64,000 bases of DNA, from positions 51,654 through 115,653 of the forward strand of contig NW_019775483.1 in NCBI RefSeq assembly GCF_001039355.2. The letters run 5' to 3'. This DNA comes from Lingula anatina. Its lineage: Eukaryota > Brachiopoda > Lingulata > Lingulida > Lingulidae. The position numbers and the translations under genes were made by a program. The stretch's first letter is position 1. Each line of letters opens with the position of its first letter. Below the pieces are notes generated by a model that saw nothing but the letters and a program-made list of their open reading frames with translations, had not been told where the DNA came from and searched no databases. Of the stretch, positions 11,948 through 23,195 are shown piece by piece.

Positions 11948-12092
11948 TGCGCCATCGATTGGGTTTAGCAAATTACACTTACTCCTGCAAGTTGAAAACT
12001 TCTCCAACGTTGTCCTTTAGTACTCCTAAAGTCGCGTCATTTTCTGGGCTGACTACAACTGTCCTTGATTGAAGGCGTACCCGCAATTTCAT
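9618..12092 (-). CDS. FBXO7: FBXO7, copy B, truncated by the gap (exons 1-5)
   Basis: Exons (minus): 12092-11983, 11804-11621, 11252-10984, 10379-10244, 9813-9618. Sizes and phases are identical to copy A exons 1-5, and all are open with GT-AG borders. The ubiquitin-like domain is nearly the same (two adjacent residues swapped in order, KND to KDN, plus T to A). The exon 3 and exon 5 linkers carry many amino-acid differences. Exons 6 and 7 are missing because sequence stops at the n (9325). It is either the other haplotype of the same gene, placed in tandem by the assembler, or a true tandem paralogue. It should not be counted as a separate gene without read evidence. Confidence 0.8.
10476..10770. 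repeat. (TACAC)59 pentanucleotide tract in FBXO7 intron, copy B
   Basis: 59 uninterrupted TACAC units (295 bp) between FBXO7 exons 3 and 4. The flank acaatcttatatcc is shared with copy A, where the corresponding site (about 3222-3245) has only a handful of related CCATA/CAATA pentamers. Long open frames translating this tract are artefacts. Confidence 0.97.
11904..11942. repeat. (CA)n microsatellite in FBXO7 intron 1, copy B
   Basis: Uninterrupted CA repeat corresponding to 4819-4853 of copy A. Confidence 0.95.
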
Positions 12093-15000
12093 GCCAAACT
12101 GACGATTTTGTTTGCGATGATGAACGAAAGTGAAGACAAAATGCTCGCTAGGGTGCACATTGCCAAGACAAGCTACATTGATCAACGCGTTAGAAACACT
12201 GAGTTTCTGCTCTTTGTAACGTCACAGACAGAGATTAAAATATTGGAGTGCTTGATGAAAGTAAAATGGAAATAGGGCATATCTCTTTAATATAAGAAGG
12301 TAGGCTTTTATCCTAGAAAGTAGAGGGAATGTTTTGTCTAAAGTAAGCCCAAGGACTATTGAGAGAGAAAATATAGGCCTACACGAGGTACCGGTAAAAT
12401 TCTGCTAGAGGTACTGGTAAAATTCTTTTATGTTAAAAATTGAGCAACTACTACGGACTATTAAAGGTCTAATTCAAATAAGCCCATACCACAGAAATAT
12501 AAGGAATATATTTCTAAATTCAGACTTTCAACGCAAAATCTCGCCATAGAAAAGGGATGAGAAGAAAAAAAAAAAGAAAATTCTTAAAATATGCATCCGA
12601 ATTAAGATTAGCGTTACTATGAGATTTTGTTATTTTTCTTTTAAATTTTATCATTTTGTGTGATATCCTATTATATCCTGTAATATTGTCTACCATTCGG
12701 ATGGACTGTAGGGCTGAAAGATTAATAAATTTTAAAGTTAATTAAATTAAATTTTGCGACCAATTTTCGAAGTTGTAAATCCGACCTTCCCCACAGCTGT
12801 CAGGTAGAGCCTACATGTACTAGTACCTGTTGAAGGAAGCGGAAGCTAGGGAGGTGGAAGGGGGTATTTATACAATTTATAAATTTTACAAACTTTACAG
12901 AAGCAGCCTCGATCAGCCTGTGAAACCTACTCATTCATGGTACATTTATTTTAATAAACTTTATTTTAATTTTAATTTTAATAAATTTATTTATTATAAT
13001 TAAAATTATTACCTTTAACTGTGTTGAACCTTTCCGTATCGGGAACGTCGTTAACCACGCACGTTGTAAACCATGCACGTTTACGAACTCAGATAAACAT
13101 TACTGACCGATGACTCAATAAAGGACACCTATAGATTGTCCTGTATGAGAGCCATTGCCAGAGACCGCTAACACAATAACCGGTGAATAAAGTCCACGTG
13201 TTGCCGAGTCAGATAGAGCGGTCAGACAGATGGACAGCGTCTAGGTCGGCGTGGCCTTGGTTGCTGTAATCTAAAGTCAACGTGACATGCTGAATACTAA
13301 ATAAAAACGAATCTTGAAAGTGCTTTCGATACATTTTTGCCAAAGTGTCCTTTTAAAATCCACCCTTTTTTCATTTATTCAATATCCCACGTGGTTTATC
13401 ATTTTGTTCTAATAATTCGACCATTTAGGTTTCAGGTCCGAAGCCGGAGGGGNGTTCGAAAGAACCCCTTTCTTTGCTGGGAAATGGTCCACTCTGGGTA
13501 AATTTGATTTAAGTGAACTAAGGTTTCATTACAAAAGGCCCACATTTTCAGAAAAAGACCCCCCCACCCTTTTACAATTGCTGGCTACGGGCCTGGGTCT
13601 GTATCCTGTAGCTAGGTCATTAAGACCCAGTTAATTAGACCAAGTGGCAGATATAGAGGGGGGGTCAGGGGGGTCCTGACAGCCCCCTTCCCCCCTGCGG
13701 TTTCTGAAAAATATATCACACAATATTCCCCTGTTGAAAATAGAATTTTTACTAGCTAAATTATAGTTCTAAATCGCACAAAAGGGCACTGTTTGCTCTC
13801 CAAAACACCAAAAAAAAAAGGGGGCGATGATCGGCATCGCATCCGAGACCTGTCGTTCCTCCCCACCCCCCTTCAAATAATCCTGGATCCGCCCCTGAGA
13901 CCCAGACTTCTGGTACTTGCTGGACAGCTGCCAGCCCCGCCGACTGACCAGACTGGTCAACAGTGGTCAAGGCCGTTACTGTTATCTTGTTATCTGACAC
14001 ACGTTTTCCTGATCACACTTTGACTCCCGTTCGATCGGTCCCATCAAGCTACATATCGCCCTCCCTCACCATGTGGCTATATCGCCTAGAATGACAATAT
14101 TCACTGTTATTTTAACATGTTGTGAACTTGTATGTTGTATGTCACAGAAGTCATGAATTGCAATCAATCAAACACTCATTGATTTTTAAAACTGAAAAGA
14201 AAAACTTTTCCTTGGGCGGACAATTGCTTGTTTTTTGTTGTTGTTTTTTCCTTTCAATATTCTTAATTTTTGTCTTCTCTCCAAAATACCAATATCTATC
14301 AACGTTTTAGTTTACGACATGAAATTTTGATTTGGATGCTGTTATGGATGAGAGTGGGTGTTTTTATGGATGAGTCCGCACGAAGCCCCTCTCCACTACC
14401 CTTCGCGGGGCCCAGAGGGCAGTGTCCCGCTGGGGGGGGGGGGGGGGGGGGGGTTCGCTTGGGCCCCTTTCGTCTGCAGTTCTTTCGCGTGCACTAAGAT
14501 GACATGGAGTCCTAAAATTTTTAAGATTCGCAACCTTCGCACAAATTTTACAGTTGTGCTTTATTTCATAGCTCATCGCAATGCCGCAATCTTTGCTGTA
14601 GAGCTTGTAAATATTTTGATAAGACAACCCCCTCCCAAATATACTGGAGGTCAATATTTATGTGTCGTTTGTCTTGTTATTCTGATCCTTGGTTAACGTG
14701 ACAATCAAACTCGCACCCTAATCGATAGCTGCAGATTAATTGCTTCTCAGGTGTTAATTTCACGTTAGGACTTAATTAAGTATTGTTCTGTGAGGTTCAT
14801 ACACGAAGGGAACCAAACGAAAATGAATCGGAGGTCAGATCCGAAAAATAAAAATCTGAATGAAGGGGGTAAAAGAAACGCAGTAATTTATATAATGCAC
14901 AAGAGGAGACATGCAAAAATTAAAGCCATTTCACAAAATATAAATGATACCAGCTAATGAATAGTCAGATAAATATTTGTGGATGTCTAGTGATAAAATA

Positions 15001-16420
15001 ATCTCCGTGATCCTGGCCATTGGTGGAGGATGGGCTTTTGTCCACTAGGCTGTTCCGTCTGAATCCATGGTGAGAGCAAAGTCCTATAAACAATTTACGT
15101 CACATAGGTAACTTATTTAAGGTCCGTGTCAAACCACCGTTTGTGGTCATTGGTAAATTGGTATGTGAAAAAGCTACACATCTGTTACGAGATCGCCCAT
15201 ACAGTGAAGAACGTGTAGGTAAATTAAAGTTCTTCCCATATTAAAATTAAGTTTGTGTTTTTACATTTTTTACATAAGTGCTTTTTCATGATATTTTTAA
15301 GTTACTCTAACAGAACATAGCTACTGTACATAGATATATTTATAAGGCGCAGTGTCTACATTTTTTCTATAAAAGTGGTTTACAGGATGCTGATAAGTAA
15401 CTCTATAGGAACATAGTTACATACGTGTAGATATTTTAATAAGGTGGTATGTCAACATTTTTACAAAAGTACTTTTACAAGATATCTATAATGAGTAACT
15501 TTAGAAGATGATTGTGTGATCAAGTTTCCGGCAGAAGTGACGCGCAGACGTATATCATACGGATTTCCCTCCCTTCCGTATAAAAACCTCAAGGGCAATG
15601 TCGCGAGTAATACGGTCTTTAGCGCTACATTTGTTAATCTAATTATCGACACGGTGTGGTATTTTTGTGTTTACCTGTTAAAGACATGGGAAAGAATATT
15701 TTGTCACGGTTCAAAATTGGCCGAATATAATTGGCAGAATATAAAATGACTTATCAATAAGCCAACTGACAACCAAAGGCAACATTCAATAATATGTGAT
15801 GCCCCAAATTATTTATAAAATTGAAATCAAGGTTTACTTATAGTCATAAGCCACACAATTAGCAACTGAATTCAATTAATTCCTGTACTGTTGCATATGT
15901 TTTTCACCTTGTAGGCCTATATGGTAACATAATATAATTGATAAATTACACTAAATGATAAATTATGCAAATGTATATTTCGCTGTTAAAGTAGCTATTT
16001 AAAGATAAACAAGTTAGAATGGTGTGAAGTACAATTATAGTAAAAAAGCAAAAATCTGCTATAGTATAACACAGTGAGTCTATCATTTTCATCATTTTTA
16101 CTAAAAAAAAAACTTTTTAAAAACTCGGTAGTCTATTTCTATGAGATAAAAGAAAATACATGTAATATGGAAGTGTATTTTTAATGAAAGTGCATCACAG
16201 GTAGAAAGAATGGGCAATGTAATATGATTAACATTTAACTTCGCACACCTGAGGACGTTCATGTCTGAGTACACGTTTTACCATGCGGCGGTGACAGCAT
16301 CAGGGCAACATATCCCGTGAAATAGTTACACACAGGAGGGGCTGGCAGGAAACACGGGCTGCTTTCACATTTGGTCATGGTGGACCGAAAATTTGGCTGT
16401 ATGCGTCAATACAAGAGACA
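12093..16420. other. FBXO7 upstream/intergenic stretch, copy B
   Basis: Near copy of 5003-9195 with no gene. It holds the LINE relic (12452-12560), the G-run repeat (13441-13600, with an n at 13453), a G-rich run (about 14432-14454), and AT-rich sequence. Small frames shared with copy A (for example on both strands near 15461-15749) contain no recognisable domain. Confidence 0.7.
13453..13453. other. Ambiguous base (n) in a G homopolymer
   Basis: Lies where copy A has a run of about 19 G (6180-6198). It is probably a collapsed homopolymer and not a contig junction, because homology to copy A continues on both sides. Confidence 0.85.
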
Positions 16421-16682
16421 TATTTCGTTCGTAATGAAACCATTGTACCAGGTTCTTCGATTTGAACCAACTCCGAGCGGACTTTCGCTAAATGCAATCA
16501 GATCTAAAGATTAACACGCCCCCTACTGGCGTTGAGTAGAAAGGAAAAAAAGCTGGTGATTATACGCGTACGTTGGAAACAATAAGAGGTATGTTTATCT
16601 GTTAAACTAATTGCATTCAGCGAGAGTCTCCGTGAGTTAGTTCGAACTACTTAGTACGATAGTTGTATTGTGAACGAATCCC
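16421..16682. mobile_element. MITE family 1, complete copy
   Basis: Long imperfect inverted repeat. The left arm (ttcgttcgtaatgaaacc, actccgagcggactttcgct, aaatgcaatcag) pairs with the right arm, which in reverse complement reads ttcgttcacaata, ggagactctcgctgaatgca and attag. The loop of about 80 bp contains gagtagaaaggaaaaaaagc. Non-coding. Its left half recurs at the n (9325). Confidence 0.8.
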
Positions 16683-17944
16683 TAATCATCCTAAGTCGTC
16701 TCAGTCCGATGTCCGATCTAACATGATCTTAACTTGAATAAAACTTAATTAGTGCTAAAGGAAATTCCACCGTTCTTAGCATGGGGAATTGATTAAGACG
16801 ATACGGTTCATAACGAAGCATCCCTTAATGACTGTGTCAGGTGTTACTGAGGTAGATTACGTAATAGCTACCCCCATAAGCAGATGTCTGCTGCTCAGCT
16901 AAAAAATTCCTTCACTCATTAATAACAAATCTTATTACATACTTAATAATTTAATAATAATATAATATGTTTATTTAAAGTCTAAAATCCATAAAATATG
17001 TTCTGTAGACTTTACAAACTAAAAACTTAAAACACAGTAAGATGAATTGAATTAATAAAATTATGGCTTAATAGTCTGAGTGAAGATTTATTTAATACTG
17101 ATTAATTATAATTCTATAATAATAATCAAAACAACTGAATATAAACGCCGTGTAGTCTGTAAAAAATATAGACCTAATATTTACGTGTAGTTCGGCAATA
17201 AAGATAAAACCTGAGCTCTCGTGAGAGGCTCTCCCCTGGATTGACTAAGGTCATATAGGCGGTTCTACAGGGCAAGGTTCAAAATTTCATTCATACACGC
17301 ATACTATCATTAACCAGAAACGTGGCAGTCACGGAATCTGTGAATGTGACGTGCATTAATTTAATATAGGACTTCGTAACATAGAGATGTTACGTGTACA
17401 ATTGGGTATGGTTGACGTTAGGGACGAAAACCCCCTTCAACATTAGCCCTTTTGTTTAGAAACAAATAATTTGATATATTTGTGATTGCGTAGCTCGTTT
17501 GTTGCTGTCACGGATGCCGACGTACAAAGGTGAGTAAATGGTTAAATCTGGGAAGGGCGGATCGCCTCTCCACAGGTAAAGCATTTACACCCTCTCCTCG
17601 GAATTTTTCCAAATTTGCGAAAAAAGATTATTGTGACCGTAATGTTTTGTGCTTTTTCAAAGCTGAGTTGTGTACAAGATAAGAGTATAAATAGGCCAAC
17701 ATGTGTATTGTAATGTAGCATAAAGACTACCGGTAAGTCAAGAAAAAAGACGTGGAAATTCAGGTTTTCCGAAAAAGAACCAACCTAATGAAGTTCTGCA
17801 TGTATTTTTCTGCCCGAAGATTTGGTTAAAGCCACATTTCCTAGTGCGTCACTGAATTTTGATTATATTAGATAAAAAATGGACAGTGCATGCGAAAAGA
17901 GTCTAGAGATCTTAATGCCAAAACAGAGGGTCTCGGTTTGCTCG

Positions 17945-17989
<45 letters not shown>

Positions 17990-19052
17990 TTGCAAAGTAT
18001 AAATTAACTTGAAAAAAGCAGATTTGAGAGGATAATTCTATGTTTCTAAAATGCACAGAGTCAGTCGAGTCTACCATGTTTCATTTGATAATATCCATAC
18101 AAATACATTTCTAATTATATGCATGATATGTATGCAAAATTAGCCACGCCAGCGGATACGCATTGTGCATCTACTGGTCATTTGGGGACGTATTTATTGA
18201 TAATGGTCATTAATGGTCATTGTCTACAGCAAATACTTCCTATTACATAAGACCATAGTGCCACAGGAGATACCAACAGCGATGATTGCACAAATTATGC
18301 ACACTATACCCAGCTGTGCACCTGAAACGACCGCTCACTGGATTTTTGCGCGACACCCCTCAAGTTCCGGTGTTGAATATTTATGGAGCTTTCCGACCTC
18401 TGCACCAAGTTCCAAACTCATACGCAATAAAAAGTTATTTTAAAAGTCGCCGCTTTCTTCAGGTCGAGTTTTATTTGAAAAAAGCTTGAAAAACGCTTAC
18501 ATATGGTCAATAATCAGTGTTCAGGTAAATCATTATTGATTTAAAATACACGTTTAATCTCTGCCTCAGCAGATTTTCAACCAGGCCATGAACAGTAGCA
18601 GATTGAAAGAGGGGTGACAGGATAGTCAAGCCATAATATTTGCATAGTTTCGATCAGTACACTTTACATCTATGGAAATTATTTGCACAAATTATCTTCA
18701 ACATGCCTTCACGTATCACCTACGCAGCACGCTTCTCTGGGGATCGACTCTGTCAATCCATGCCTTTGACACGTGAACGCGTACAATAAAGCTTTTGCTC
18801 GTGTTAATAGAAATATAACAGAAAAAGTAAACAACGAAAGAAAATTTAAAAAGATAAACTTTCTTTTATAAAAATGTTCATGTTTTCACACAATGATATC
18901 GTTTATCAATTACTGGCAGCAATATTAATCTAGCACACACGCAACATATTTCCTAATGCGAATTATTTTTTCCTGAACATGTTTTGTACTTATAACCGGC
19001 ATGTCTCTTTGTATATACATTCGTTGACGCATAACAATTTATCTTCTTCCAG
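16683..19052. other. Intergenic stretch with no gene recognised
   Basis: AT-rich sequence with one long GT microsatellite (17947-17988) and only short frames without domains. A splice acceptor-like tatcttcttccag ends at about 19052, suggesting that a 5' UTR exon of the next gene lies somewhere here. Confidence 0.6.
17947..17988. repeat. (GT)n microsatellite
   Basis: Uninterrupted GT repeat of about 21 units in intergenic DNA. Confidence 0.97.
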
Positions 19053-19117
19053 ACAGCTCCAGCGTTTACCTGGTCCAAAGGAAAAGCAAGCCCACCTATT
19101 CAGTCTCAAGAGCGACC

Positions 19118-19873
19118 ATGTCTTTTGCCTTCAACTTCGCCAAGGCAGCGGTGGGCTCGGTTAACGGCTACCTGGACCATTATAACCCGCTTAACAAACT
19201 TTTAAAGAGCGAGCCAGTGAAAGTGCTGCAGAAGGACGGGATAGTGGCGGCGGTGTGTGCTTCTGCCCTCAGCCTAGCTTTTCGGTTCGACTTCACGGGT
19301 CTTCTCGACCCAGGGGTCGCCACCAGGGACGCTGTGCCGCCAGATGGCTCCACTAACAGTGACGCTGCGGAGGCTGAAGAAGGGGACGCGACGGAAACGG
19401 ATTCTGCTTTCTCGTCTGCGTCCTCGGACTGGACGGGGAAGTCGCTACTGAAAAGCATCTCAGCACAAACTTTTGAGTATGTTAAGACTTTTGCATCAAA
19501 ACTCATAGAGACGCCACTGTTCGTGCTTTTTGTCGCTATGTTAGGATTCATGGGTTTTGTTTTCGTCACTTCCTTTACAATTATTATAGGTGTCATAGCA
19601 CTCTTCGCATTTATCATGACTGTGGTCTTCTTCAGCATGGCGTTTCTGTCAACAATGGGCTTTTTCTGCCTCTTTGTGGCTATTACAGAATTCAGGAAGA
19701 AAGGGGGTCAGGCAAGTGAAACGAGAGAACTCTTGTCTTTCACGGAATCGCTCCTCCGACAGACAGGAGCTGCATACAAAATGAGCCATAACGCACCGTT
19801 TTCAACGCCGTCAACGCCATTTTCAACGCCATCCTCCACGCCTTTTAAAAGAAAACTAGACTTTGAAGCGTAA
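19118..19873 (+). CDS. Single-exon 251-aa protein with a long hydrophobic core; function unknown, perhaps LDAF1/promethin-like
   Basis: Open from ATG (context gcgaccATGt) to TAA, 251 aa. Residues 1-60 are moderately hydrophobic (FNFAKAAVGSVNGYLDHYNP, then a short Ala/Leu segment at 42-56). Residues 70-105 are acidic and Ser-rich. Residues 134-190 are one continuous hydrophobic stretch of about 57 residues, long enough for two or three membrane passes or a hairpin pair, followed by the basic FRKKGG. The tail carries FSTPSTPFSTPSS repeats, giving several Thr-Pro/Ser-Pro sites, and ends KRKLDFEA. The shape (amphipathic N-part, then an uninterrupted hydrophobic hairpin block) recalls promethin/LDAF1 lipid-droplet proteins, but sequence similarity is weak and this is only a suggestion. 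Coding GC is higher than the flanks, as expected for a real exon. Confidence 0.7.
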   Translation: MSFAFNFAKAAVGSVNGYLDHYNPLNKLLKSEPVKVLQKDGIVAAVCASALSLAFRFDFTGLLDPGVATRDAVPPDGSTNSDAAEAEEGDATETDSAFSSASSDWTGKSLLKSISAQTFEYVKTFASKLIETPLFVLFVAMLGFMGFVFVTSFTIIIGVIALFAFIMTVVFFSMAFLSTMGFFCLFVAITEFRKKGGQASETRELLSFTESLLRQTGAAYKMSHNAPFSTPSTPFSTPSSTPFKRKLDFEA

Positions 19874-21056
19874 CGCTCTATAAAGGCCTACTTTCAAACA
19901 CCTCAAGCAATTATTTTAACTTTTAAATATTTATTAAAATTCTATGTTTTTGGCACATGCCATTATAGTTTATAGGAGGACAAAGTAGAAACGTGAAACG
20001 CTTTGTCGCTGTGGTAGAACATTGTAATATATTTAAGTGAATGAGAAATTAATTATTAATATTAATATCAATACTAGTGTTTTATCAAATAATATTTTAA
20101 AGCGACTTTGGTGTCGTTTTAATTACCTATGCAGCAAAGTCAATTAGCAATCTTTTAAACGCCCGCGATAAGCAAAAGTGAGAACCACTTAATGCATGTA
20201 TATTCATGGTCTAACTCCTTCCTACAACGTATTTTAGATATAAAAAAAGAAATGAATTCGTTCACTCTTCCGATGGCCCCTCAGTCGTTGAAATATAAAA
20301 GATAATGAACAAATGATTGGCATAAGAGGTGATCTAAGTTTCACGAACCAACGTAAAAATCAAGTGATATCCTGAGGGAGTTCTACATGTACCGAATTGC
20401 AGTGTATTTGTAAAAGTGTAGCTAGCCACATAAACCACGTTTTCCCATTTTTGTATTGCTTCATTGGCCGATTCATGATCAAAAAACGATAATGACTTAT
20501 TAAGGGTCTGAAGGAATTTGAGTTATGGAGGCTAAGGCATAAATAAAAATATTTAAAATCCCAAACACGTTAGATACGCTCCATGAATAAAGAAATTCAG
20601 ATTAATAGCCAGTAAAAACTATTTGTATTGTAATTTAAAGAGCAGGAAAAGATTTAAAGAAAAGATGATTGGGTTAAATCCATTTAAACAATAATAATAA
20701 AAAAAGGGTTTGTCTTAGGTTATTTTTAAAGTTTATTATTATAGACAGTAAAACAAAAAAGTTATGTAAAACATTATTTATTATTTTATTGCATTCCCAA
20801 ATAAAATGTTACATTTACATTCCAGCTATGCTATTGGCCGACATTTTGCACAGAAACTGCAAACGCCACCAGAATGTCAGGTTGGAATTTCTATTTCTCT
20901 GGTTTCAGTGTTACGTACCTTTTGTTTCAGAACGGCAGGTAAATTCAGCATAGTTTTGAATAAGGGGGGTACTCCCCACTAGGGGTTCAACGCTGTCTGC
21001 TTCCAATTACCATTTTTGATTTCCACAAATATCTTAAATTTCACATGGCCCCTTTG
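19874..21056. other. Convergent 3' flanks, no gene recognised
   Basis: AT-rich sequence between the stop of the 251-aa gene (plus) and the stop of the SLC35A-type gene (minus). Several aataaa-like hexamers occur on both strands (for example near 20538 and 20582 plus), so both 3' UTRs probably end here. Nothing else was seen. Confidence 0.55.
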
Positions 21057-21917
21057 TCACAAACTCGGTTTCTCGTACAGGAAAATAGCCTCACAAACCA
21101 GAAGAAACCCAACAACAAACTGGGCGCTTATTTTAAAAACGCCAGAAAAGAAAACCGAGGAAATGAATGTCGTGATCAAGATAGAGAGCACCCCGACGTA
21201 TAATTTAACTATGTTGTCCAACTTCTTTATAACTATAGCAACGACACAGCCTGTGATTACAGAGAACAACAAGTACAGAACTAGGAGGAAAACAACAGCT
21301 GTTCCATGGGTACCTGAAATTAATAAAAAAAATTATTTGATGCATTACATTAATTGTATTGCGTGCTTAGAGGTTGCGTTGGTTCCCAGTCAGAATAATA
21401 CATCTGTCATTTCACTGTCGACTGGTCTTTAATTATTGCAGCATGTTTCCTCTGTTTCCAACCGAGTCACAGAGTTGCCAGTCGAAAATGACAAAATGTC
21501 ATTGAATTGTTAATTACATATATGTATAGCTATACTGGCGAGTCCAGGATATTGCAGAATGGGGGAGCGGCATTCACTATTTGATTTATTTGCCTCACTT
21601 TGCTTCTGACTTGGGTTCAATTACTAAGTGAAGCACATTCTCTTTTATGGATAACATTATCAGTTAAGGTCTGGGTTAGAGTAACAATATTTAAGTATTA
21701 ATATGAATCTGACACAGTAAGAACAAGAAAACAAGAAATATAACCGGCATAACGTATATACAAGAATTCATTTATTTAAACAATTTTAGAATAGAATCGA
21801 ATTTCTTTAAGCAAGGGATTTGAAAGGAATAAATGGGCCTAGATGATTTTCATTTTATTAATTTGAACACGAATAGCATTTTCAAAATTCATACTTTAGT
21901 TAAACCATCAGCAAAAA

Positions 21918-21961
<44 letters not shown>

Positions 21962-23195
21962 GATCATAATAAATAAAAAGACCAACCACCATTTGTAAAC
22001 CCAGTGATACCGACCCTTTTGTAGGTGCTACATATAAGAGTAAGACGAAACTCAATCTGGAATGTGCAATGCTATACTTACTTGCATGAAACAGCGGCCA
22101 CGAGGTGGATGAGGTCCTCAGTTCCACTGCGCTAAAACATGAAGTCACGACTGCACCAAAGAAGTACAACTGCATTTGCTGTTCAATAAAACTTCGATGG
22201 TCATTTTTGAAAAGGAACTGAAAAAGATCATTAAAAAAATGTTCAATATTATAAAGCTTGAAAACGAAATAGGCAAATTTCGTTTACATATAGGTACATT
22301 TAGTTTTTTCTCATCTTTTGTTCTGTTGAAATGATCGAGACTTTGTCGATAAAACCATTGTCTTCAAATGCTGAAATTTGCCTGAAATCAACATGGGATA
22401 GAGGGAGATGCACCGTATAACATGTAGTTTTAACAAACAGTCTTACAGGGAATCCACTTTTTCTTTTAACAAACAAAATCTTTCACACATATATTTGTGA
22501 CCTAATTTACAATTGTGTGAGAATGATATTTTTATCTGCTTCACATAAACAATATTTTGCTTGAAGGATAAAAAACGTAACATAAAGTTAAATGTCACTG
22601 AATATTGTAGTACCTCTGTCAATATGGCTGCCGCCACACAGAGTAAAGATTTAATCGCTGCCAAGGCAATGGCCGCCGGGTGAATATAGTTTCCTTTCAG
22701 TGTGTCTCCTGTGCTTTTTGTAACAACTATCCCGCCAATCAGTAAGACCAGGGCCAGCCACTGTATCTTTGTGATGCTACGTTTAAAAATCCACCTGTAC
22801 GTTAGTGCCGCAAAGATCAACCGCATTTGTATTAAAACTGCCCATACTGGGGGCGAGGTGTAGTGCAGTGCATACACGTTGATGTTATTTGTAGAACCGT
22901 ATAAAACGGCCGGTAGGGCAAAATATACCGAAAAGCGGGTCTGGAAAAGATTTCCCTGGAGAAGCATTATCGTCACCATGGTGATTAATTTCAATACTTC
23001 CGCCCATGCCACTAGTGTAGTCGCTGGTAGTGGGTAAATGTTGTTATTGTAATACTTCATTGCGTACAACGTATACAACTTCCCCACGGCTGAGAGAAGA
23101 AAAGCCCCACAGTATAAGATTGCACTGCCACTGCCAACTTTTTCTCGCTCCATTGAGAGGGGTCGTCTGCTGTGTGTAGCTCCAGAGCTATCCAT
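21057..23195 (-). CDS. SLC35A-family nucleotide-sugar transporter, complete, three exons
   Basis: Predicted Golgi/ER antiporter moving a nucleotide sugar into the lumen in exchange for the nucleoside monophosphate. Exons (minus): 23195-22614, 22217-22082, 21313-21057. Phases 0 and 1 fit exactly, giving 324 aa, the normal size for the family. About ten hydrophobic segments are visible. Family marks include YGSTNNINVYALHYTSPPVW with a following QMRLIFAALTYRWIFKRSIT (the amphipathic loop and helix common to SLC35A members), AAAILTEFLF after splicing, and the C-terminal block LDNIVKLYVGVLSILITTF. The start is the first in-frame ATG before the first membrane segment. I cannot tell A1-A5 apart by eye, though A4/A5-like features (the TEFLFKN region, short loops) are possible. 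Substrate unknown. It is divergent with the RING-CH gene at 24359, 1.2 kb away. Confidence 0.85.
21915..21960. repeat. (AAAT)n microsatellite in SLC35A-type intron 2
   Basis: About 11 AAAT units, just past the donor side of intron 2 in the minus-strand gene. Confidence 0.95.

Larger units (their letters stand above)
9365..16549. repeat. Duplicated block 1, copy B
   Basis: Second copy of 2280-9324. It ends at ggcgttgagtagaaaggaaa, the point where copy A meets the n, and then continues into unique sequence, so copy B is the one joined to the rest of the locus. Differences from A include a 59-copy pentanucleotide tract (10476-10770), roughly 150-200 bp of extra sequence around 12250-12440, and a 17-bp local duplication near 13060. 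Confidence 0.9.

Noticed and set aside
18213-18489. Two overlapping plus frames (76 and 67 aa) before the 251-aa gene
   Set aside because: No domain, no splice support, no resemblance to known proteins; probably chance.
21016-21432. 138-aa plus frame
   Set aside because: Antisense to the last exon of the SLC35A-type gene, which fits its family in frame and phase.
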